64,000 bases of DNA from Saccharospirillum sp965652395 (lineage in GTDB: Bacteria; Pseudomonadota; Gammaproteobacteria; Pseudomonadales; Natronospirillaceae): contig CBFGUW010000001.1 of the NCBI GenBank assembly GCA_965652395.1, positions 1-64,000 of the forward strand, read 5' to 3'. This document shows, piece after piece, positions 1 to 8,886 of the stretch. The notes under the pieces are model-generated. The model had not been told where the DNA came from, made no database searches, and worked only from the letters and a program-made list of their open reading frames with translations. The translations under genes were made by a program, and so were the position numbers. The number at the start of each line of letters is the position of its first letter. Within the stretch, counting starts at the first letter, position 1.

Positions 1-110
1 AGCCTACAGAAAGTAGCTTAACTGGGTTGGTAATATCTGCTTGACCACGTCAGGTCACCTCTAAGACGTCCCGGAACGGTTCGAACTACTGGAATGGAAG
101 GTAATCAAAC

Positions 111-2777
111 ATGACTGAACATCTGACCGTTAACCGGTCGGACCAGCGCCGTGCGCTGGGTCTATCGACCTTTGCTTTTACGCTGTGTTTCGCAGCATGG
201 ACGTTATTCTCGATTCTGGGCATACGAATAAAGCAGGATCTTGGGCTTTCTGACAGTCAATTGGGTCTGTTGATGGCGACCCCGATATTAACAGGTTCCA
301 TCAGCCGCCTTTTTCTGGGGGTTCTGACAGACCGATTCGACGGCCGTTGGGTTTTCGGACTTGTGATGATGGCATCCGGTGCTGCCATTTATTTGTTAAG
401 CCTGGCGCCGAGTTACGAACTTATGTTGGTGGCGGCTCTGGGAGTCGGACTTGCGGGTGGTTCCTTCATCGTGGGCGTAGCCTATACATCGGCCTGGTAT
501 GAAAAGGGGCGCCAGGGGACGGCACTTGGCATATTTGGTGCGGGTAATGTCGGGTCGGCGGTGACCAACCTGATCGCTCCGCTGCTGTTGCTGGTATTGG
601 GATGGCAGGGAACTGCTCAAGTCTATGCGCTTGTCATGGCCGCGATGGGGGTGGTGTTCATCCTGATAGCGAAACCGGATCCCGGCATAGAGCAGCGGCG
701 CCGGGCATCGGCCACGTTGAAGCAGCAACTCGCACCTTTGGCCGAGTTGCGAGTCTGGCGGTTCTCGCTGTATTACTTCTTTGTATTTGGCGCCTTTGTG
801 GCCCTGGCATTGTGGTTGCCACACTATTTAATGGAAGTGTACGGGCTAACGATTACCCAGGCCGGTACGGTCGCCGCCATGTACACGATTCCCGGATCGC
901 TTTTCAGAATTTATGGTGGTTGGTTGTCCGATAAGTACGGTGCCCGCCGGGTCATGTATTGGACCTTATTTGCGTCGAGCTTGATTACATTCATCCTGAG
1001 CTATCCTCCGACGCGATACCATGTAATGGGGATCGATCAAACCTATGACTTCGAATTGTCCACCAACGTCTTTCTATTCGCTTCATTGATTGTCGTTCTT
1101 GGGTTTTTCATGTCGTTGGGCAAGGCTGCGGTCTTCAAGCACATTCCGGTATATTACCCCAACCATGTCGGCTCCGTCGGCGGTGTGGTCGGTATGATCG
1201 GCGGTTTGGGCGGCTTTTTCCTGCCGCTGACATTCGGCATGCTGAACGATGTGACCGGTGTCTGGCAGAGCACCTTCATGCTCTTGTTCGCCGTTTCGAC
1301 GGCGGCCTTGGCCTGGATGCACTACGCCATCCGGCGCGCCGAACGCATCGAATGGTATGAGCACAAAACGGTTCGCGATCTCCCTGAGCTGTCCACACCG
1401 TCCAAGTTCGTTCTGACCGAGTGGCACCCGGAGGATGCGACATTCTGGAAGACTCAGGGGCGGAAAATCGCCCGGCGCAATCTCTGGATTTCTATTCCCA
1501 ATCTGTTCCTGGCGTTTGCCGTCTGGTCCATTTGGAGTATTCTGGTCGTCAAACTGCCACAACTCGGGTTTACCTATACCAGCAACCAGTTGTTCTGGCT
1601 GGCGGCCTTGCCGTCCCTGTCGGGTGCCACGTTACGTATTTTTTACAGCTTTATAGTTCCCATATTCGGTGGACGACGCTGGACCGCATTCTCCACGGCT
1701 TCCTTGCTACTCCCTTGTATTTGGTTGGGCTTTACGCTTCAAAATCCGGGTACGCCGTATCTGGTCATGCTAATTCTGGCACTGATGTGTGGCTTTGGCG
1801 GCGGTAATTTTGCTTCCAGTATGGCCAATATCAGCTTTTTCTATCCACAAGCTGAGAAAGGCGGTGCCATGGGGTTGAATGCCGGGCTTGGCAATCTCGG
1901 CGTATCCGGTATGCAGCTGATTGGCCCTCTGATGATATCCTCCAGTGTGCTTGGCCCGTTGGGCGGTGATGCATTGGTTGTGCAGGCCGGCGCGGCCGCG
2001 GGTAATTCAGTATGGATACAGAATGCTGCTCTTATCTGGATACCTTTGATTGTCGTGGCGACCGTGGCGGCCTGGTTCGGTATGAATGACATTGCCTCGG
2101 CCAAATCATCCTTCAAGGATCAGGCTATTATTTTCAAGCGGCCGCACACCTGGGTTATGTGCTGGCTTTACTTGGGTGCGTTCGGCAGTTTCATCGGCTT
2201 CGCTGCTGGGTTCCCTCTATTGTCCGGCAAACTGTTTCCCGAGGTGGACCCGACACGATATGCCTTCATCGGTCCCCTGTTGGGCGCTCTGTTCCGGCCC
2301 GTTGGCGGCATCCTGGCGGACAAACTGGGTGGTGCCCGAGTCACATTCTGGGTTTATTTGGTCATGGCTCTGGGAGTTATCGGAGTTTTGCAATTCCTGC
2401 CGGTCGAAGGTGATGACGGTTTCTTCTGGGGGTTCTTCGGCATGTTTATCGTGTTATTTATCGCCTCCGGAATTGCGAACGGGTCCACCTTCCGCATGGT
2501 GCCGGTCATGTTCAAGCAGATGCGCGAAGAAGCTCTGGGTCACGACAAGCACGAGCAGGCCCACCGGGAAGCGGGCAAGGAAGCGGCCGCTGTACTCGGG
2601 TTCATTTCCGCCATCGCCGCCTATGGTGGCTTTTTTATACCTAAAGCTTATGGAACCTCGTTTGCCATGACCGGTAGCGTTTCCGCCGCAATGATTGGGT
2701 TCGTGGTCTTCTATATAAGCTGTTTGTTGATTACCTGGTGGAACTACTCAAGACGGGGTGCGCGTTACCCGTGCTGA
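111..2777 (+). CDS. narK: NarK1-NarK2 double-domain nitrate/nitrite transporter
   Basis: Inner-membrane transporter built of two complete major facilitator units in one 888-residue chain (about residues 1-420 and 440-888), twice the usual NarK length. Glycine-rich nitrate-signature helices are visible in both halves (GAGNVGS and VGSVGGVVGMIGG in the first, GLGNLGVSG in the second). Such fusions are known in denitrifiers, where the NarK1 half acts as nitrate/proton symporter and the NarK2 half as nitrate/nitrite exchanger. The start follows GGAAGG eight bases upstream. A P450 follows in the same direction, with nitrosative-stress genes beyond. No nitrate reductase genes are visible; they may lie left of the window. 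Confidence 0.93.
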   Translation: MTEHLTVNRSDQRRALGLSTFAFTLCFAAWTLFSILGIRIKQDLGLSDSQLGLLMATPILTGSISRLFLGVLTDRFDGRWVFGLVMMASGAAIYLLSLAPSYELMLVAALGVGLAGGSFIVGVAYTSAWYEKGRQGTALGIFGAGNVGSAVTNLIAPLLLLVLGWQGTAQVYALVMAAMGVVFILIAKPDPGIEQRRRASATLKQQLAPLAELRVWRFSLYYFFVFGAFVALALWLPHYLMEVYGLTITQAGTVAAMYTIPGSLFRIYGGWLSDKYGARRVMYWTLFASSLITFILSYPPTRYHVMGIDQTYDFELSTNVFLFASLIVVLGFFMSLGKAAVFKHIPVYYPNHVGSVGGVVGMIGGLGGFFLPLTFGMLNDVTGVWQSTFMLLFAVSTAALAWMHYAIRRAERIEWYEHKTVRDLPELSTPSKFVLTEWHPEDATFWKTQGRKIARRNLWISIPNLFLAFAVWSIWSILVVKLPQLGFTYTSNQLFWLAALPSLSGATLRIFYSFIVPIFGGRRWTAFSTASLLLPCIWLGFTLQNPGTPYLVMLILALMCGFGGGNFASSMANISFFYPQAEKGGAMGLNAGLGNLGVSGMQLIGPLMISSSVLGPLGGDALVVQAGAAAGNSVWIQNAALIWIPLIVVATVAAWFGMNDIASAKSSFKDQAIIFKRPHTWVMCWLYLGAFGSFIGFAAGFPLLSGKLFPEVDPTRYAFIGPLLGALFRPVGGILADKLGGARVTFWVYLVMALGVIGVLQFLPVEGDDGFFWGFFGMFIVLFIASGIANGSTFRMVPVMFKQMREEALGHDKHEQAHREAGKEAAAVLGFISAIAAYGGFFIPKAYGTSFAMTGSVSAAMIGFVVFYISCLLITWWNYSRRGARYPC

Positions 2778-2788
2778 TGTGAACGGCG

Positions 2789-2820
2789 GGCCGGCGTTTG
2801 TTGACAGGCTAGCGCCGGCC
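2789..2820. other. Hairpin between narK and the P450 gene
   Basis: GGCCGGCG (2789-2796) is the exact complement of CGCCGGCC (2813-2820), an 8-bp stem with a 16-base loop. There is no T-run, so it is more likely an mRNA processing or stabilising structure, or a weak attenuator, than an intrinsic terminator. Confidence 0.4.
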
Positions 2821-2852
2821 AACCATCGGGAACCTTTGAAGAGAGAGTATTC

Positions 2853-4007
2853 ATGACACGAGACAAGACTGAAGACTGGGATCCAAGAAGCGACGATATT
2901 CTGGAAGATCCGATTTCTGCCTACGATACCATGCGCTACAAGTACGCGGTGGCCTGGAGCGACTATCAACAATGGTCGGTGTTTCGTCATGCCGATGCGA
3001 TGCGGCTGCTGACCGAGCCGGAGACATTCAGTAATAACGTCTCGGACCGGGTCTCCGTTCCCAATGGGATGGACGCCCCGGAACACCGGCGCTATCGTGA
3101 ACTGATCGAGCCGTATTTCTCCGCGAACCGAGTCGAAGCGTTCCGTCCGGTATGCCAGACCATTGCGGAAGAAACGGTTGGCGCCATCGACGCGGGTAAA
3201 CCGTTCGAAGCCATGTCTGAATTGGCCGAAGAATATGCGTTGCGGGTGCAGTGCGCGTTCATGGGCTGGCCGGACCGTTACCGCGAGATCCTGCGGCAAT
3301 GGCTGCACAAGCAACAAGCCGCGACTCTGGCCGGTGATCGCGCCGCACTTAAGGCGATCGCATCGGAATTCGATGGCTACATTCATGAGTTGATCGATGA
3401 GCGCGTGCGCCTGGGACAAAAAGCACCCAATGACAACACCACGGCGCTGATGAATGAACGTGTGGACGGGCGTCCTCTGTCGCATGAGGAACTGGTGAGC
3501 CTGCTTCGAAACTGGACCGTGGGTGAGGTCGGGACTATTTCGGCGAGCGTCGGCATTCTGTTGAACTATCTTGCCCGATATTCCGACTTGCAGGCTCACC
3601 TGCGAAACAACCCGCAGGAATTGAGCGCGGCCATAGATGAGATTCTCAGGATCGACGCTCCTCTGATGTCGAATCGTCGGCGGACCACCTGTCCGGTACA
3701 TTTGGGTGGGCGCGATCTGGACGCGGGTGAGCGTTTGACACTGCTATGGGCATCGGTCAATCGGGATGAATGCGTATTCGGTGACCCGGACCGGTTCGAC
3801 CCCGTGAAGAACGCACCCAATAATCTTTTGTACGGTGCCGGTCCCCACGTTTGTCCCGGAGCGCCTCTGGCTCGAATGGAATTGACGGTATTTATGTCCG
3901 CGGTACTGACGGAAACGCAAAACATCGAATTGGCAACCGGTCAGGCCGCCGTTCGCGCGCATTATCCTTCAGGCGGGTTTGCCGTGTTACCTATCGTCTG
4001 GCGCTGA
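2853..4007 (+). CDS. Cytochrome P450 of the nitrogen-oxide cluster
   Basis: Soluble bacterial-type P450 of 384 residues. The haem-thiolate loop is clear near residue 332 (GAGPHVCPGAPLAR, with the ligand Cys) and the K-helix ExxR is EILR near residue 264. The I-helix, usually A/G-G-x-D/E-T, reads GEVGT: the threonine is kept but the acidic residue sits in a different place, which may alter oxygen activation. No membrane anchor is present. It starts after a GAGAG-type site, 75 bases behind narK and in the same direction. The substrate is unknown. The position beside narK, ytfE and nnrS suggests a role linked to nitrate or NO metabolism, but that is inference. Confidence 0.9.
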   Translation: MTRDKTEDWDPRSDDILEDPISAYDTMRYKYAVAWSDYQQWSVFRHADAMRLLTEPETFSNNVSDRVSVPNGMDAPEHRRYRELIEPYFSANRVEAFRPVCQTIAEETVGAIDAGKPFEAMSELAEEYALRVQCAFMGWPDRYREILRQWLHKQQAATLAGDRAALKAIASEFDGYIHELIDERVRLGQKAPNDNTTALMNERVDGRPLSHEELVSLLRNWTVGEVGTISASVGILLNYLARYSDLQAHLRNNPQELSAAIDEILRIDAPLMSNRRRTTCPVHLGGRDLDAGERLTLLWASVNRDECVFGDPDRFDPVKNAPNNLLYGAGPHVCPGAPLARMELTVFMSAVLTETQNIELATGQAAVRAHYPSGGFAVLPIVWR

Positions 4008-4048
4008 CCGTCGTCGACGTTCGAACCCTTGGGGTGTGATCCGGGCTG

Positions 4049-5128
4049 CTACCGGTGTGTGGATACTTCCGGGGCCCTTTTTGGGGCGCTGAGCATCAGC
4101 CCCAACATGGCCACGATCCAGAGCAGGAGTGTGATCCAGAACAGGATGCGGGGAATCCAGAGCAGCGGCGGGATGTCCAATGCCTGCGCCAGTTGGAAGG
4201 AGCCCGTGGAGTACATCGCTAGTGGAAATATCATACTCCACACTTGGGGCTCGTATCGAATCGGATACCGACGAATCCCGTGCCGCCAAACCGTCAATCC
4301 GACGAGTAGAGGGATCCACCAGGTAGCCGTCGTCCAGAACAGCAGTGTAAACCCTCTCAGAAAAGGCGCCAACGAGATGATCAATTCGTGGCCGTTGGCC
4401 TTGAGCAATACAGTGGAGCCGGCCAATGTGGTGATAGCGACCGCTCCCATATTGATCCAGTAGGGTGGCGTCAGCAGTTCCACCGTCACTTTCAGAAAGG
4501 TCAGGCGATAGAATATGAGGGTGATGATGGCCAAGTACAGCATACAACCCAACAAAAACGAACTGACCGCTATCAACGGGCCTATGGGGTAAAGCGCCTT
4601 GAGCGGCATCAGCAAGGATGTGATTACGGAAACGGACTGGGTGCCCACCGCCGCGAGCAACCAGGCCCCGTTTATGCCCTCGGTCAATGTGGGTTTTCGT
4701 TCGCGAATAGTCACGAAAAAGAAGAAGTTATACATGATCAGCACCCACAACACGCAAGCGAGTGCCCAGAACCCGGTCGTCAAGAGGCGGTTTTCAAACA
4801 GTAGATAGGAGCATGACCCCAGAATGCTGGTCGCCGCGACCCAGGTGAAAAAACCAGGGCCACGAGAATGACTTGTGAAGTCGCAAATGAAAGCCGATGG
4901 GAAAACTTTCAGGCGAACGGCATTGAGGTATCCCAGCAATACATAAAGACAGGTTCCGACCGAGAACAGTATGTAAGCGAGTGGTTCCAGTTCCAGCAGA
5001 TGTGCACAGACGGCCATTGCGCCGGTGGCCATGACGACCGAGAAATAGCCCGGAAACAAGTCAGCGGCGGTTTGATGTACCCATGTCTGCGGCATTGTTG
5101 TTGTCGTATTCGTCATCAGCATCAACAT
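4049..5128 (-). CDS. TDT-family (TehA/SLAC1-like) membrane transporter
   Basis: Integral membrane protein of 359 residues with about ten hydrophobic helices. The family opening is visible near residue 27 (FPGYFSVVMATGAMAVCAHLL). The family includes tellurite-resistance/dicarboxylate transporters, the sulfite exporter Ssu1 and SLAC1 anion channels, so an anion substrate is expected; nitrite or nitrate would suit the neighbourhood but is not shown. It is convergent with the P450 and divergent from ytfE. Three in-frame ATGs lie at the start (5128, 5122, 5116), none with a good ribosome site. TehB is encoded separately at 10479, so the classical tehAB pairing is not present. Confidence 0.8.
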   Translation of the reverse strand: MLMLMTNTTTTMPQTWVHQTAADLFPGYFSVVMATGAMAVCAHLLELEPLAYILFSVGTCLYVLLGYLNAVRLKVFPSAFICDFTSHSRGPGFFTWVAATSILGSCSYLLFENRLLTTGFWALACVLWVLIMYNFFFFVTIRERKPTLTEGINGAWLLAAVGTQSVSVITSLLMPLKALYPIGPLIAVSSFLLGCMLYLAIITLIFYRLTFLKVTVELLTPPYWINMGAVAITTLAGSTVLLKANGHELIISLAPFLRGFTLLFWTTATWWIPLLVGLTVWRHGIRRYPIRYEPQVWSMIFPLAMYSTGSFQLAQALDIPPLLWIPRILFWITLLLWIVAMLGLMLSAPKRAPEVSTHR

Positions 5129-5307
5129 CGAAAGGACCCGTGTCCAGTGTACGCTGCTGGATCGGGTATCCGTCCTTCAAAAAGGGTAGTTCGACTGTTC
5201 TGGGTCAATCTTTCGACTTAGAGTCGATCGATCCATCGATAATTGAAGTCATGATCCTTCTATCGGAGGTCGAAACTTGACAATCCACCGTGATTGGCAA
5301 TAATTAA

Positions 5308-5330
5308 AACATACATATAAAATGAATCTT
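5308..5330. promoter_or_regulatory. NsrR-like operator upstream of ytfE
   Basis: A 23-base imperfect palindrome: AACATACATAT, one base, AAATGAATCTT. It matches the published NsrR consensus (AAGATGCATTT-n-AAATACATCTT) at 17 of 22 positions and sits about 85 bases before ytfE, a classic NsrR target. Binding would repress the gene until NO destroys the regulator's Fe-S cluster. Inference from sequence alone; no nsrR gene is in the window. Confidence 0.5.
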
Positions 5331-5412
5331 AAGGCCGTCCAATACCGGAACACTTAACCGTATTCGGATGGTTAGGGCCTGAGCCGTGACACATGACAAC
5401 CGGGGATCCACT

Positions 5413-6069
5413 ATGACAAATGACCTTTTAAATACCAGCCTGGGCGAAATCGCCGTTCAATTGGCCGGTGCTACACGCGTATTGCGTCAGTACAAGCTTG
5501 ATTTCTGCTGCGGCGGCCACGTAATTCTGGCCGATGCGCTGACGAAAAAAGAAATCGATCCCGAAGAGGTGGTAAGTCAGCTCAACGCTCTGGCGCAACC
5601 GGACGATACGCAGGACTGGTCATCGAAACCCCGGGCGGAACTGGTGGATCACATCTATGAACGGTTTCATATTCTGCATCGGCAACAATTGCCGGAACTG
5701 TTGAAGATGGCGCGGCGTGTCGAGGCGGTTCACGGTCAACGCCCCGAGTGTCCCGTGGGGTTGGCGGATCACATCGCCGTGATGGCACGGGAACTGGAAA
5801 GCCATATGCAAAAAGAAGAGCAGATACTGTTCCCAATGTTAAAGCAGGATATGGTGGCGCAGGCGGCCGGTCCGATTCGTGTAATGCAAATGGAGCACGA
5901 CAGCCACGGCGACGCCCTTGAACGCTTATCCGAATTGACCGACGATCTGACCCCGCCTCCAGGTGCGTGTAACACATGGCGAGCGCTTTATACCGGGCTG
6001 GAGTCGTTGCGTGACGATCTGATGGAGCACATCCATCTGGAAAACAACGTTCTGTTCAAGGTCGCTTGA
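5413..6069 (+). CDS. ytfE: Iron-sulfur cluster repair protein YtfE/RIC (ScdA, DnrN)
   Basis: Cytoplasmic di-iron protein that restores Fe-S clusters damaged by NO or oxidants; 218 residues, normal for the family. The N-terminal ScdA_N segment carries the double cysteine (DFCCGGH, about residue 33). The hemerythrin-like part shows the expected metal ligands: FHILH, DHIAVMARELESHMQKEE, MEHDSHG and MEHIHLEN. An upstream GTG at 5386 is in frame, but the ATG at 5413 has GGGGA in front and starts where homologues do. It has its own promoter region with an NsrR-like site and is followed by a strong hairpin terminator, so it is probably monocistronic. Confidence 0.92.
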   Translation: MTNDLLNTSLGEIAVQLAGATRVLRQYKLDFCCGGHVILADALTKKEIDPEEVVSQLNALAQPDDTQDWSSKPRAELVDHIYERFHILHRQQLPELLKMARRVEAVHGQRPECPVGLADHIAVMARELESHMQKEEQILFPMLKQDMVAQAAGPIRVMQMEHDSHGDALERLSELTDDLTPPPGACNTWRALYTGLESLRDDLMEHIHLENNVLFKVA

Positions 6070-6097
6070 ACAGCCGGGCATAAATTCATCCGAAAAA

Positions 6098-6118
6098 GGG
6101 AGGCGGAGCCTCCCTTTT
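6098..6118 (+). terminator. Rho-independent terminator after ytfE
   Basis: GGGAGGC (6098-6104), loop GGA, GCCTCCC (6108-6114), then TTTT. It is preceded by an A-run, so it may also work in reverse. Confidence 0.85.
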
Positions 6119-6132
6119 ATTGATCTATCTCA

Positions 6133-6147
6133 TGATAATGATTATTG
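6133..6147. promoter_or_regulatory. Fur-like box before the ABC/nnrS operon
   Basis: TGATAAT-G-ATTATTG matches the 7-1-7 Fur consensus (TGATAAT-n-ATTATCA) at 12 of 14 positions. It lies about 90 bases before the ABC binding-protein gene, in the only gap of that operon, where a repressor would cover the promoter. It suggests iron control of the ABC/nnrS genes; not proven. Confidence 0.45.
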
Positions 6148-6233
6148 AAGGCATTATGGTTTGTGTTCATTGGTGTATAAACCTTCATTGATGACCATCG
6201 CCGTGATCATCATCCAATCTTTGGAGTTTGAGC

Positions 6234-7253
6234 ATGTCCACACAATACCGATTGCAAATTTCATGTCTTCCGTTGCTCGGTCTGTTCATGATGGCCATCA
6301 TGGCAAATCTCGCTTGGGCGAAGGATGACCGTATAACGCTGGCCGGGCCATCGGCGGCGGTGTCGTTTCCGTTGGCGTACCTGGTGGCCACCGGTGGGTT
6401 GGATCACCTGGCGGATGAGGTCGAGTTTCGACTGTGGTCGACGCCGGATCAATTGCGAGCCCTGGCGATGGATGGGCAGGCCGATTTCATGGCCATGCCC
6501 TCGAATGTGATCGCCAATTTGAATCAACGCGGTGCGCCCGTGCAACTGGTGAATATTTCAACCTGGGGGATTCTTTGGATCGTCTCGAGAGGTGAAGCGG
6601 TGGATTCTTTGGTCGCACTGAAAGGCCAGGAAATCGTCATGCCGTTTCGTGGCGACATGCCGGACATCGTCTTCCACACGCTGGCCGAGCGACAGGGGCT
6701 GGATGCAAAAGCCGATTTCGAATTGCGCTATGTCGCGACACCGGTCGACGCCATGCAGTTGCTGCTGTCCCGTCAGGCGGATCATGTGGTGCTCGCCGAA
6801 CCGGCAATTTCGATGGCGCTGACTAAAGCCAACTCGCTGCCCACCAGTTTGGTCGCGCCGGAACTGACCCGCAGCTTGTCGCTGCAGGATGAGTGGGGGC
6901 GTGTGTTTGAACGTGCTCCGGAAATGCCGCAGGCCGGTATAGCGGCGGTGGGAAAGGCCAGTCGGGATCGGGCGCTCATCGCCGCCGTGAACCAGGCGTA
7001 TGACGAGGCGTTGCAACACTGCCTGGCCGAACCGACACCCTGTGCCGAAGCGATTGCTCCCTTGCTGGGTGGGCGGTTGTCCGTCAAGGCCATCGCCGAT
7101 GCGCTGGCGGTCAGCCCCTTGCACACTAAAGCCGCGCCGCAAGCCCGGGAGGAACTGGAATTTTTCTACCGTACACTCGCCGCTCGCCAACCGGCTCTGA
7201 TTGGCGGCCAACTGCCGGATGAGTCGTTTTATCAATGGCCGAACGCTCAATGA
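6234..7253 (+). CDS. NitT/TauT-type ABC transporter, periplasmic binding protein
   Basis: Exported solute-binding protein of 339 residues. A signal peptide with a hydrophobic core (about residues 8-24) ends at AWA before KDD. The body is of SsuA/TauA/NMT1 type (for example PSAAVSFPLAYLVA, GQADFMAMPSNV, LKGQEIVMPFRGDMPD), a fold used for sulfonates, nitrate, pyrimidine precursors and similar small molecules. The ligand cannot be read from the sequence. The ATG at 6234 follows GGAG at seven bases and is preferred over the TTG two codons upstream. The stop overlaps the permease start (ATGA), so it is the first gene of a coupled four-gene operon ending in nnrS. Confidence 0.88.
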   Translation: MSTQYRLQISCLPLLGLFMMAIMANLAWAKDDRITLAGPSAAVSFPLAYLVATGGLDHLADEVEFRLWSTPDQLRALAMDGQADFMAMPSNVIANLNQRGAPVQLVNISTWGILWIVSRGEAVDSLVALKGQEIVMPFRGDMPDIVFHTLAERQGLDAKADFELRYVATPVDAMQLLLSRQADHVVLAEPAISMALTKANSLPTSLVAPELTRSLSLQDEWGRVFERAPEMPQAGIAAVGKASRDRALIAAVNQAYDEALQHCLAEPTPCAEAIAPLLGGRLSVKAIADALAVSPLHTKAAPQAREELEFFYRTLAARQPALIGGQLPDESFYQWPNAQ

Positions 7254-8020
7254 TAGTCCGCACCGCTCACTACATCTGGGGCGGTTGGGGGGCCATCAGT
7301 GTATTGCTGGTGGCGCTGGCGGCCTGGGAATGGGCCGCCAGTTTTCAAAGTGAACTGATCCTGCCGTCACCGCTCGATGTGATGGCGCACTTGTCACAGC
7401 TGTTGGCGGACCCACAAGCCTGGCGCACGATCGGTATCACCGCTCGTCGCGCCTTGCTTGGTTTCGGTCTGGCCTGGATGGTCGGCGGCGGGTTGGGGTT
7501 GTTGGCCGGTCGCACCATCACAGGCGCGGTCATCAGCCGACCGTTGATTTCCGTCCTGCTGGGGACGCCGCCCATCGCCTGGCTGGTGCTGGCGTTGTTG
7601 TGGTTCGGCAGTGGCGATGGCAGCCCCGTCTTCACGGTATTCATCGCCTGTTTGCCGGTTCTGTTTCTGCAAAGCATGCAGGGCAGTCGCACACTCAGTC
7701 TGCAATACCACGACCTGGCGCGTAATTTCGAATTGAACGCGAGACAGCGCTGGATGGAGATCAATCTGCCGCACATTCTGTCGTATGTATTACCGGCGAC
7801 CATCACCGCTTTGGGAGTCGCCTGGAAAGTCGTGGTCATGGCGGAGCTGTTGGCGGCCGATGAGGGCGTGGGCGCCATGTTGGCGGTGTCCCGCAGTTGG
7901 CTTGATACCACCGGCGCATTGGCGTGGATTCTGACCACCGTGGGTTTGCTGTTGGTGACCGAGTACCTGGTGCTCGAACCGCTGAAGCGTCATCTGGAAC
8001 GGTGGCAAGTGAGAGAATGA
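7250..8020 (+). CDS. NitT/TauT-type ABC transporter permease
   Basis: Inner-membrane permease of about 256 residues with six hydrophobic helices and the typical start of the family (WEWAASFQSELILPSPLDV). The EAA-type coupling loop that contacts the ATPase is near residues 155-180 (ARNFELNARQRWMEINLPHILSYVLPA). The start at 7250 gives an ATGA overlap with the binding protein; an in-frame ATG at 7235 is the alternative. It ends with an ATGA overlap into the ATPase gene. Confidence 0.88.
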   Translation: MIVRTAHYIWGGWGAISVLLVALAAWEWAASFQSELILPSPLDVMAHLSQLLADPQAWRTIGITARRALLGFGLAWMVGGGLGLLAGRTITGAVISRPLISVLLGTPPIAWLVLALLWFGSGDGSPVFTVFIACLPVLFLQSMQGSRTLSLQYHDLARNFELNARQRWMEINLPHILSYVLPATITALGVAWKVVVMAELLAADEGVGAMLAVSRSWLDTTGALAWILTTVGLLLVTEYLVLEPLKRHLERWQVRE

Positions 8021-8886
8021 TGACCCGAAACGCCGCGACAACGAATCATGCACCTGCGTTGCGACTCAGCGGAGTCGGTTACCGCTATGGGTTGGAGACG
8101 GTTCTTGAAGACATTGAGCTGACGCTCTTCGCGGGTGAGCGTCTGGCGCTCGTGGGTCCGTCGGGGTGCGGTAAAACGACCTTGTTGCACCTGATCAGCG
8201 GTTTGCTGACGCCCGCCAAAGGAGTGTGCGAGAACGCGTTGCAGCGCACTCGAATGGTTTTCCAGCAGCCTCGTTTGCTGCCCTGGCAAACGGCGTTGAC
8301 CAACCTGACCTTTGGGCTTAAGGCCCTGGGGGTGAGCTCGCAGGAACGCCGGCGGTCCGGCCTCGCGATGGCCCGCCGGCTCGGGTTAAGCGAGGCGGAC
8401 GTCGCCAAATACCCGGATCAGTTGTCGGGCGGTATGCAAAGCCGAATCGCGCTGGGTCGGGCACTGATTGTCGAGCCGGATTTGTTGTTGATGGACGAGC
8501 CTTTTTCCGCACTGGATATCGGTCACAAGGCGCGGTTGTACGATGACGTGGTGCGCCTGACGGAATCGCGCACGGCCATGGTGATGATCACTCACGATAT
8601 GCTCGAAGCGGTCAGATTGGCTGATCGGATCTTGGTCATGGCGCCGTCACCGGGCCGGTTCGTCGCCGAAGTCGGGTTGGGGTTGGCCCCCGCCCTGCGG
8701 GACGATCTGTACGTGCATCACAACGGCGCGTTGCTGATGCAGAACCCGGCGGTTCGATCGGCATTCGATCTGCCCGGACCGTCGACTGTATCCGAAAGCC
8801 CGCAACGCGATGTGGATTTCACCCTTCGCTCACTCGAAACCCGTTGCGCGAGCAAGACGGCAATGTCGGGAGTATCGGGATGTTGA
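8017..8886 (+). CDS. NitT/TauT-type ABC transporter ATP-binding protein
   Basis: Cytoplasmic ATPase subunit of 289 residues. Walker A is GPSGCGKTT (about residue 46), followed by the Q-loop (VFQQPRLLPW), signature LSGGMQSR, Walker B LLLMDEPFSALD and switch histidine ITHD, so it should be active. The tail beyond residue 250 is longer than usual and shows no clear domain. The start at 8017 overlaps the permease stop (ATGA). An in-frame extension to 7924 lies inside the permease gene and is unlikely. Its stop overlaps the nnrS start. Confidence 0.9.
   Translation: MMTRNAATTNHAPALRLSGVGYRYGLETVLEDIELTLFAGERLALVGPSGCGKTTLLHLISGLLTPAKGVCENALQRTRMVFQQPRLLPWQTALTNLTFGLKALGVSSQERRRSGLAMARRLGLSEADVAKYPDQLSGGMQSRIALGRALIVEPDLLLMDEPFSALDIGHKARLYDDVVRLTESRTAMVMITHDMLEAVRLADRILVMAPSPGRFVAEVGLGLAPALRDDLYVHHNGALLMQNPAVRSAFDLPGPSTVSESPQRDVDFTLRSLETRCASKTAMSGVSGC

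Noticed and set aside
41..53. FNR/DNR-like TTGAC-CAC-GTCAG before narK
   Set aside because: Spacer is three bases, not four, and both halves are imperfect. Not a credible site without further support.
6188..6201. FNR-like TTGAT-GACC-ATCGC
   Set aside because: Eight of ten positions match, but it is centred only about 40 bases before the ATG, where an activator could not place the polymerase upstream of the start.
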